A stretch of 5,260 nt of DNA from Thermoproteota archaeon (GTDB taxonomy: Archaea > Thermoproteota > Methanomethylicia > Culexarchaeales > Culexmicrobiaceae), in the NCBI GenBank assembly GCA_003649145.1, contig QMQZ01000029.1, positions 1 to 5,260 of the forward strand, read 5' to 3'. The number at the start of each line of letters is the position of its first letter. Positions within the stretch are counted from its first letter, which is position 1. The position numbers and the translations under genes are program-made. Under the pieces are notes generated by a model that had not been told where the DNA came from, made no database searches, and saw only the letters and a list, made by a program, of their open reading frames with translations. Below, piece after piece: positions 1 to 4,442 of the stretch.

Positions 1-73
1 AAACTAGCCTGTACTCTTTTGGATTTCTAATGATTCTCCCGCATGGGCATTGGATGAATCTTTGCTCGTTCAA
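1..73 (-). CDS. 5' end of an unidentified gene, possible zinc-binding N terminus (partial)
   Basis: Only about 24 codons are visible; the gene runs off the left edge. It reads MNEQRFIQCPCGRIIRNPKE and then YRLV. The start is a TTG at 73-71 preceded by a perfect GGAGG (85-81, minus strand) at a 7-nt spacing. An in-frame TAA two codons upstream rules out an earlier start. The CPCG motif at residues 9-12 resembles one half of a zinc ribbon or other metal site, but the second cysteine pair would lie outside the window. I do not recognise the family. It is transcribed divergently from the tRNA gene, and a possible TATA element (TTTATTTAG, 114-106) would give a very short leader. That this is a real gene rests on the ribosome-binding site, the open frame and the CxC motif; its function is open. 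Confidence 0.5.
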   Translation of the reverse strand, partial: MNEQRFIQCPCGRIIRNPKEYRLV

Positions 74-101
74 GTGTTAACCTCCAAAAGCCTTTGAATC
101 A

Positions 102-135
102 TTCTCTAAATAAACTTTAGCGTGAGTTTAGAGAA
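102..135. repeat. 9-bp perfect inverted repeat between divergent promoters
   Basis: TTCTCTAAA at 102-110 is the exact reverse complement of TTTAGAGAA at 127-135, separated by 16 nt. The left arm overlaps the likely TATA region of the leftward gene and the right arm overlaps the BRE side of the tRNA promoter. A shorter alternative hairpin, CTAAA (106-110) with TTTAG (116-120), uses the same left arm. The repeat could be a dyad operator for a dimeric regulator or a hairpin in a transcript; the sequence does not decide between them. Confidence 0.45.
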
Positions 136-146
136 AGGCTTAAAGA
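131..146 (+). promoter_or_regulatory. Probable BRE/TATA promoter of the tRNA gene
   Basis: GAGAAAGG (131-138) followed by CTTAAAGA (139-146) resembles an archaeal BRE plus TATA box. The box centre near 142-143 predicts a transcription start about 26 nt downstream, at the purines A169-G170, just ahead of the tRNA 5' end at 173. The placement is good for a tRNA promoter; the call rests only on motif and spacing. Confidence 0.5.
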
Positions 147-172
147 CGAGCACTAAAAATCAATTAACAGTA

Positions 173-270
173 GCGGCGGTCGTCTAGCTTGGTCTAGGAC
201 GCAGGCCTGCCACGCCTGAAAGGTGTGTAGTGCCCAGGTGACCCGGGTTCGAATCCCGGCCGCCGCACCA
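173..270 (+). tRNA. tRNA-Gly (anticodon GCC) with likely intron and encoded CCA
   Basis: A full cloverleaf can be drawn. The acceptor stem is GCGGCGG (173-179) with CCGCCGC (260-266), followed by discriminator A267 and a genome-encoded CCA (268-270). U8 is T180. The D stem 182-185/197-200 has G10-C25 (G182-C200), and the D loop keeps A14, G15 and G18-G19 (191-192). The anticodon stem is CAGGC (202-206) with GCCTG (214-218), and the loop CTGCCAC places GCC at 209-211. The T stem 243-247/255-259 has loop TTCGAAT. Between the anticodon stem and the T stem there are 24 nt (219-242) instead of the 4-5 nt of a class I tRNA, which is best explained by an intron (separate entry). The identity is secure from the anticodon and arms. 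The gene converges on the radical SAM gene that ends at 300. Confidence 0.93.
221..240 (+). other. Probable 20-nt tRNA intron at non-canonical position 45/46
   Basis: CCTG (215-218, 3' strand of the anticodon stem) can pair with CAGG (235-238) to make a 4-bp central helix. It is flanked by a 3-nt bulge AAA (219-221) and a 3-nt bulge TGA (239-241), the arrangement cut by archaeal tRNA splicing endonuclease. An inner helix starts with G222-C234 and G223-C233; the outer helix is weak (G214-C242), so this is a relaxed bulge-helix-bulge. Cutting after the second base of each bulge removes 221-240 and leaves a variable loop A-A-A-C, with C242 at position 48 facing G15. The intron's CAGG copies the anticodon-stem strand at 202-205. 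The exact ends could shift by one base. Introns outside position 37/38 are known in several crenarchaeal lineages; this one is inferred. Confidence 0.7.
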
Positions 271-294
271 CTTATTCTGATGGTCTTCGATAAG

Positions 295-301
295 TTTTCT
301 T
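295..301 (+). terminator. Possible T-rich terminator of the tRNA gene
   Basis: TTTTCTT lies about 25 nt past the encoded CCA, at the very end of the convergent radical SAM gene. Archaeal RNA polymerase commonly stops at T-runs. A longer T-rich tract at 350-361 lies inside the convergent gene and could serve instead. Confidence 0.3.
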
Positions 302-1364
302 ATATGAAGGGCCAGTGCCATCGCTTTCTCGTGCTTATTTCTCCGATGATTTTTATTTTTTCCCCACATTCTGCGCACTTCATGTCTTCTGTTAGGGAGC
401 GAGATGTTATGCTGAATCCGTATCTCGTGATTACTGGCTTTTTGCAGTTTGGGCAGTATGTGTTTTCTCCCTCGTGTCCTGGCACATTTCCAATGTAGAC
501 ATAGTGGAGTCCTTGTTCTAGTGCTATTTGCCTCGCTTTCTCTAATTTCTCAATTGGTGTTGGCGGCAGGTGCGTCATTTTGTAGTGTGGGTAGAATCGG
601 GAGAAGTGTATGGGGGTGTCTGGGCCTAGGTGGTCTAGCGCCCACTTGGAGAATCCTCTAAATTGACTTTCATCGTCGTTTATCTTGGGGATGATGAGGT
701 AGGTCACTTCGACGTGTATTCCCTTTTTAACCATTTCTTCGCATGCTTCTAGTACTGGCTCTAGCTCGGCTTTGCAGTACTCTAAGTATACTTGCCGCGT
801 CCACGCTTTAACGTCTACGTTTGCCGCGTCGATGTATGGTGCAAGCTGTTCTAGTGCTTCGGCTGAAATGTACCCGTTGGTAACTAGGACGTTTAGTAGT
901 CCGTGCTTCTTTGCCTCTTTTGCAGTGTCGAGAACGTATTCATACCAGATTATTGGCTCATTGTACGTGTACGATATGGAATTGCAACCATACCTCTTGG
1001 CTAGCTTTACTACTTCCTCTGGCTCATGGTGTACTGTAGCTATCTCTCCTGGCTTAGCTTGACTTATTTCCCAGTTTTGGCACCATGGGCACTTGAATGA
1101 GCACCCTAGGGTGGAGATCGAGAATGTGAGGCTTCCCGGGTAGAAGTGGAAGAGCGGCTTTTTCTCTATTGGGTCGCAAGCTAGAGCTGTGAGTTCTCCG
1201 TAAATTAGCGTGTAGAGCTTTCCACCCTTATTTTCCCTTGTGTGGCAGAACCCTCTCTTCCCTTCAAGTATGACGCATTTCCTAGGGCACACTAGGCATT
1301 GAACTTTACTTTCACCTAGGGCTTTGTACATTGAGGCTTCTCTCACACCTCTAGAGGACGACAT
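300..1364 (-). CDS. amrS: AmmeMemoRadiSam-system radical SAM enzyme, copy A
   Basis: Radical SAM protein of the AmrS/PflA-activase-like group (COG1180 type), 354 aa from the chosen start. The cluster motif CSFKCPWC gives C88, C92 and C95 (CX3CX2C) for the 4Fe-4S cluster that cleaves S-adenosylmethionine. An N-terminal cysteine set lies at about C23, C26, C30 and C40, and a C-terminal zinc-ribbon-like set at C304/C307 and C330/C333. The hallmark DPIEKKPLFHF and GNVPGHEGENTYCPNC stretches are present. I chose ATG 1364 because AGGGGG (1380-1375) sits 10 nt upstream; a TTG at 1397 in the same frame has no ribosome-binding site, and an ATG at 1331 is also possible. The start overlaps the stop of copy B by 14 nt, implying translational coupling. 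The family is named for its co-occurrence with AMMECR1 and Memo proteins, neither of which is in the window, and the substrate is unknown to me. Its cluster context CQNWEISQ looks more typical than that of copy B. Confidence 0.88.
   Translation of the reverse strand: MSSSRGVREASMYKALGESKVQCLVCPRKCVILEGKRGFCHTRENKGGKLYTLIYGELTALACDPIEKKPLFHFYPGSLTFSISTLGCSFKCPWCQNWEISQAKPGEIATVHHEPEEVVKLAKRYGCNSISYTYNEPIIWYEYVLDTAKEAKKHGLLNVLVTNGYISAEALEQLAPYIDAANVDVKAWTRQVYLEYCKAELEPVLEACEEMVKKGIHVEVTYLIIPKINDDESQFRGFSKWALDHLGPDTPIHFSRFYPHYKMTHLPPTPIEKLEKARQIALEQGLHYVYIGNVPGHEGENTYCPNCKKPVITRYGFSITSRSLTEDMKCAECGEKIKIIGEISTRKRWHWPFI
444..514. repeat. 71-bp exact direct repeat, copy 1 (in amrS copy A)
   Basis: Bases 444-514 are identical to 1495-1565. 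On the minus strand they encode the motif from GLHYVYIGNVPG through HEGENTYCPNC. Bases 443/1494 and 515/1566 mark the first mismatches on each side. See the finding on gene conversion. Confidence 0.95.
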
Positions 1365-2424
1365 ATTGTTGGAACCCCCTACTATGGTATTCTCCAATGA
1401 TGTTTAACTTGTAGCCGCAGTTAGGGCACTTTCCATTGCTCGTAATTTTCCAGTTTAGTATTGTGAATCCATATCGTTCGATGAGTAGCTCACCGCAGTT
1501 TGGGCAGTATGTGTTTTCTCCCTCGTGTCCTGGCACATTTCCAATGTAGACATAGTGGAGTCCTTCTTCTAAAGCAATTTCACGTGCTTTTATGAGGGTT
1601 TCTAGTGGTGTTGATGGAACGTCTATTAGCTGGTAGTCTGGGTGGAATCGGAGAATGTGGAATGGAGTTTCAGGTCCTAGGTTGTCGACTATCCACTTTG
1701 CGAGTTTTCTCAGGTCTTCCATGGAGTCGCCGTACTTTGGGACTATCAAGTTTGTTATCTCTATGAATATACCTTGCCTTTTCATTTCCATTAGGCTTTC
1801 GAATATTGGTTCAACTGATGGCACTGCTGAAATCTTTCTGTAAAATTCCGGGTTTGCTGAGCCTTTGAAGTCTACTGTAGCTGCGTCTAGATACGTCGCT
1901 ATCGTTTTTATCGCTTCTGGGGTCATGTATCCATTAGTCACGAAGGTGTTGAATAGCCCCTTTTCCTTAGCTATTTTGGCAGTTTCATACGCGTATTCGA
2001 AGAATATTGTCGGCTCAGTGTACGTGTAGCTTATGCCTTGGCAGTTGTACTTTAAGGCTAATTCGACAACCCTACTTGGGGGGAGGTTTTTGCCGTAGAT
2101 CTCCTCTTCTTGACTTATCACCCAGTTGTCACAGAATTTGCAGCGGAAGTTGCATCCGACCGTTGCTATTGACATTACTGATGATCCTGGGTGAAAGTGA
2201 AATAGAGGCTTCTTCTCTATTGGGTCTACGGCTGCAGAGACAGCTTTCCCATAAACTAGGGAGTAGAGCTTTCCATTAATGTTCTTCCTTACTCTACAAA
2301 ATCCTGATTGCCCCTCTTTAATTACGCATCTTCTTGCACATAAATTGCATTTAACCATATCACCTTCAACTGCTTCATAAAGCATGGCTTCTTTCAGAGC
2401 TTTAACCTCCGTATGATCTTGCAC
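1351..2424 (-). CDS. amrS: AmmeMemoRadiSam-system radical SAM enzyme, copy B
   Basis: Paralogue of the downstream gene, 357 aa from GTG 2424, first gene of the minus-strand pair. The radical SAM cysteines are C91, C95 and C98 in CNFRCKFC. N-terminal cysteines are at 26, 29, 33 and 43, and a C-terminal zinc-ribbon pair of motifs at C307/C310 and C333/C336. DPIEKKPLFHF is at 67-77 and TYTEPTIFFEY at 134-144. All cluster residues are intact, so it should be active. It differs from copy A around the cluster (CDNWVISQ) and in the barrel strands, so the substrate or partner may differ. The start is uncertain: GTG 2424 has no ribosome-binding site, a perfect GGAGG lies at 2410-2406, 8 nt before an in-frame CTG (2397), and the next ATG is at 2385. 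The homology to copy A begins around the CTG/ATG (KEAMLYE beside REASMYK). The family is confident; the precise reaction is not known. Confidence 0.88.
   Translation of the reverse strand: MQDHTEVKALKEAMLYEAVEGDMVKCNLCARRCVIKEGQSGFCRVRKNINGKLYSLVYGKAVSAAVDPIEKKPLFHFHPGSSVMSIATVGCNFRCKFCDNWVISQEEEIYGKNLPPSRVVELALKYNCQGISYTYTEPTIFFEYAYETAKIAKEKGLFNTFVTNGYMTPEAIKTIATYLDAATVDFKGSANPEFYRKISAVPSVEPIFESLMEMKRQGIFIEITNLIVPKYGDSMEDLRKLAKWIVDNLGPETPFHILRFHPDYQLIDVPSTPLETLIKAREIALEEGLHYVYIGNVPGHEGENTYCPNCGELLIERYGFTILNWKITSNGKCPNCGYKLNIIGEYHSRGFQQYVVL
1495..1565. repeat. 71-bp exact direct repeat, copy 2 (in amrS copy B)
   Basis: Identical over its whole length to 444-514, in the same orientation and reading frame, encoding residues 289-310 of copy B plus part of the neighbouring codons. 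Its edges are sharp, and the flanking coding DNA differs at many positions. Confidence 0.95.
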
Positions 2425-2434
2425 AAAATAATTA
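2425..2434 (+). promoter_or_regulatory. Possible TATA box of the prs operon
   Basis: AAAATAATTA, centred near 2430, predicts a transcription start near 2456, just ahead of the GGTG at 2459-2462 and the ATG at 2470. This agrees with a short leader and with the later start chosen for prs. The 45-nt divergent gap must hold promoters for both operons. Confidence 0.35.
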
Positions 2435-2446
2435 TGAGCTTCCAGC

Positions 2447-2454
2447 CTATATTT
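2447..2454 (-). promoter_or_regulatory. Possible TATA box of the amrS pair
   Basis: On the minus strand, 2454-2447 reads AAATATAG, with CAG just upstream. Its centre predicts transcription starting near 2424. That either makes the GTG at 2424 a leaderless start or gives a leader of about 27 nt that contains the GGAGG at 2410-2406. Motif-based only. Confidence 0.35.
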
Positions 2455-2469
2455 CTGTGGTGTCTTCCA

Positions 2470-3348
2470 ATGCTAGTCGTTGCTGGCCCTGCTTCTCCTG
2501 CGTTAGGGAGAAGGGTTGCAGAGCTTCTTGAAGCTGATTTAGCTAGTGTGGAGTGGAAGCTCTTCCCTGACGGTGAGAGCTATATTAGACTGCCAAGGGA
2601 CTTGAAAGGCGAGAGAGTTGTTATAGTTCAATCTACCCCGCCGCCTCAGGATAAGAGGCTGATGGAGCTGTTCTTCTTGGTGGACTTGGTTAAGGATCTT
2701 GGTGCAAGTGAGGTTATTGCTGTTGTTCCATACTTAGCCTACATGAGGCAGGATAAGCGGTTTATGAGTGGTGAGGCTGTCAGTATCAAAGTGGTGGCTA
2801 AGCTTCTTGAGAGCGTTGGGGTTGATGCAGTTGTGCTAGTTGACTCGCACAGCAAGATTGTTTGTGAGCACTTTAACGTTGACGTTATAGAGGTATCTGC
2901 CATGCCATTAATAGGCGAATACTTTGCTGAGATGAAGTTGCCTAATCCATTTGTATTGGCGCCTGACGCCAAGGCTTTTTCTATGATTAAGGTTGTTGCT
3001 GAGAAGTTAGGAGCTCCATGCGACTACTTGAAGAAGGTGAGAGATAGGGTGACTGGGGAGGTGAAGACGTTTTTCAAGGAGGTTGATGTTGAGGGGAGAG
3101 AGGTCATAATTGTAGATGACATAATAAGCACTGGTGGAACGATTGCGAATGCGGCTAGAATTGCTTTAGACTTGGGAGCTAGCTGCGTATACGCTTCTTG
3201 TACTCACGCGCTTCTAGTTGGCGGTGCGCTTGACAAGTTGAGGAAGGCTGGAGTGAGTGAAGTTGTTGGTACAGATACTATTGAGAGTGATTTTAGCAAG
3301 GTGTCGGTTGCACCTACTATTGTTCAAGCTTTGAAGCGTAATTTGTGA
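2470..3348 (+). CDS. prs: Ribose-phosphate pyrophosphokinase (PRPP synthetase)
   Basis: Makes 5-phosphoribosyl-1-pyrophosphate from ribose 5-phosphate and ATP, the cytoplasmic precursor for nucleotide, histidine and tryptophan synthesis. The protein is 292 aa from ATG 2470. Visible motifs are FPDGES (32-37), the ATP-site stretch YMRQDKRF (91-98), DSHS (125-128), the flexible-loop KxR (K189, R191) and the PRPP-binding loop IIVDDIISTGGT (213-224). The start is chosen because MLVVAGPAS matches the usual archaeal N terminus and GGTG (2459-2462) lies 7 nt upstream. In-frame ATGs at 2413 and 2434 would add a hydrophobic 12-19 residue extension without family support, and 2413 would overlap the divergent gene. 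It lacks the longer C terminus of many bacterial enzymes, as usual in archaea. First gene of a three-gene operon; its TGA stop overlaps a GTG of the next frame by 4 nt. Confidence 0.93.
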   Translation: MLVVAGPASPALGRRVAELLEADLASVEWKLFPDGESYIRLPRDLKGERVVIVQSTPPPQDKRLMELFFLVDLVKDLGASEVIAVVPYLAYMRQDKRFMSGEAVSIKVVAKLLESVGVDAVVLVDSHSKIVCEHFNVDVIEVSAMPLIGEYFAEMKLPNPFVLAPDAKAFSMIKVVAEKLGAPCDYLKKVRDRVTGEVKTFFKEVDVEGREVIIVDDIISTGGTIANAARIALDLGASCVYASCTHALLVGGALDKLRKAGVSEVVGTDTIESDFSKVSVAPTIVQALKRNL

Positions 3349-3383
3349 GTTTAGTTGCTGTGATGTTTAGAGGTTTAATTGTC

Positions 3384-4430
3384 ATGAACCCTTCAATGAG
3401 CAAGCTTTTCTTCCTACTATCTGGAGAGCATCCTTCTCTGCCCTTCTCAGAAGTATTGGCGGTTTTGGAAGCTGAAAATGTGAAGTTTAAGGTTGTTCAG
3501 AAATTGCCTCAGGTGCTTCGCTTAGAAGCTGAACCTGAAGCTTGTCGTGCAATTTGTAGTAGAGCTTCTATGACGTTTCTTTGCTGTGAGGAGTTAATTT
3601 GCTGTCCAGCAGATTATGATGATATATTCGCCTCTTGTAGGGATGTTGACTGGTCGTTTATTAGGGGTAGAAGGTATGCGGTTAGAGTTAAGAGGGTGAT
3701 GCGCTCATCTCCTCATATTTCTACGAGGTTTTTGGAGAGGGAGCTTGGGGCTATAATATACACGTCGTTGAGAGGCGAAGCTAAAGTAGACTTAACTTGC
3801 CCTGAGCTTCTCTTGCAAGGAGTTCTCACCGATAATTCATTCATTTTCGGCTTGGTTTTGGGCAGAGTTAATAGGAGTGATTTTAATGTTAGGAGGCCGA
3901 AGTTTCGACCTTTCTTCCACCCCAGCTCTCTTGATGCCATAATCTCTAGGCTTTTCGTAAACTTGTGTAGAGCCAAGAGGGGAGGGGTTTTCCTTGATCC
4001 ATTTTGTGGTGCTGGAGGGTTTTTGATCGAAGCTGGACTTATCGGTTGCAGAGTTGTAGGCATGGACATTGATCCTAAAATGACTTCGGGAGCTAAGGTT
4101 AACATGAGGTTTTTTGGAGTTGAGCCGATTTCGATAATACTTGGAGATGCTAAGCACCTGCCACTTCACAAGGTTGACTGCATAGCTACTGACCCACCAT
4201 ATGGGAGGTCTGCGTCTACCAGAGGCGCGCGCCTAGAATTTCTCCTGAGAGAATTTTTGTGTGAAGCTTATAGCGTATTGAAGAGTGGTGGGTACTTATG
4301 TATTGCAGCTCCTTCCAAGCTTATGCTGGAGGATTTGGGTAGGGACGCAGGGTTTAAAGTTGTAGAAAGCCATAGAATGCGTGTCCATAGAAGTTTAACT
4401 AGGGTTATCGCCGTGTTTAAGCGTTCGTGA
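3384..4430 (+). CDS. trmG10: tRNA (guanine(10)-N2)-dimethyltransferase (Trm-G10 / archaeal Trm11)
   Basis: Methylates N2 of guanosine 10 in tRNA, to m2G or m2,2G, using S-adenosylmethionine. The protein is 348 aa from ATG 3384. It has an N-terminal THUMP-type RNA-binding region (roughly residues 45-160), a linker with RPFFHPSSL (about 175-183), and a Rossmann methyltransferase domain with motif I DPFCGAGG (205-212), an acidic DID (228-230) and the N-methylation motif DPPYGRS (270-276). The start is chosen because AGAGG (3369-3373) is 10 nt upstream. The family-like N terminus begins a few residues later at ATG 3396, and the frame is open back to GTG 3345, which overlaps the prs stop as GTGA, so longer forms are possible. 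The THUMP region has seven cysteines clustered within about 32 residues (54-85). It sits between prs and RNase Z, consistent with a tRNA maturation role; the tRNA-Gly in this window has its target G10. Confidence 0.92.
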   Translation: MNPSMSKLFFLLSGEHPSLPFSEVLAVLEAENVKFKVVQKLPQVLRLEAEPEACRAICSRASMTFLCCEELICCPADYDDIFASCRDVDWSFIRGRRYAVRVKRVMRSSPHISTRFLERELGAIIYTSLRGEAKVDLTCPELLLQGVLTDNSFIFGLVLGRVNRSDFNVRRPKFRPFFHPSSLDAIISRLFVNLCRAKRGGVFLDPFCGAGGFLIEAGLIGCRVVGMDIDPKMTSGAKVNMRFFGVEPISIILGDAKHLPLHKVDCIATDPPYGRSASTRGARLEFLLREFLCEAYSVLKSGGYLCIAAPSKLMLEDLGRDAGFKVVESHRMRVHRSLTRVIAVFKRS

Positions 4431-4442
4431 AGATGATGGGTG

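Noticed and set aside
213..232. Intron at the canonical position 37/38
   Set aside because: If removed, the following bases (CCCAGG) cannot rebuild the anticodon stem with CAGGC at 202-206, while GCCTG at 214-218 already pairs perfectly with it.
219..242. Long variable arm of a class II tRNA (Leu/Ser type)
   Set aside because: The anticodon is GCC (glycine), and the region forms only a weak hairpin (two G-C pairs followed by G-U pairs). The splicing-type fold explains it better.
223..498. Plus-strand open frame of 91 codons
   Set aside because: It starts inside the tRNA gene and continues antisense to the strongly supported radical SAM gene.
300..2424. Mobile element or CRISPR explanation for the 71-bp repeats
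   Set aside because: There are only two copies, 1051 bp apart, both in frame within homologous genes. There are no spacers, terminal inverted repeats or transposase.
2413..2469. Upstream ATG starts for PRPP synthetase at 2413 and 2434
   Set aside because: They add a 12-19 residue extension with no family support and no ribosome-binding site, and 2413 would overlap the divergent gene. ATG 2470 has GGTG at the right distance.
3713..4169. Two minus-strand open frames opposite trmG10
   Set aside because: They overlap conserved methyltransferase motifs on the plus strand and show no domain features of their own.
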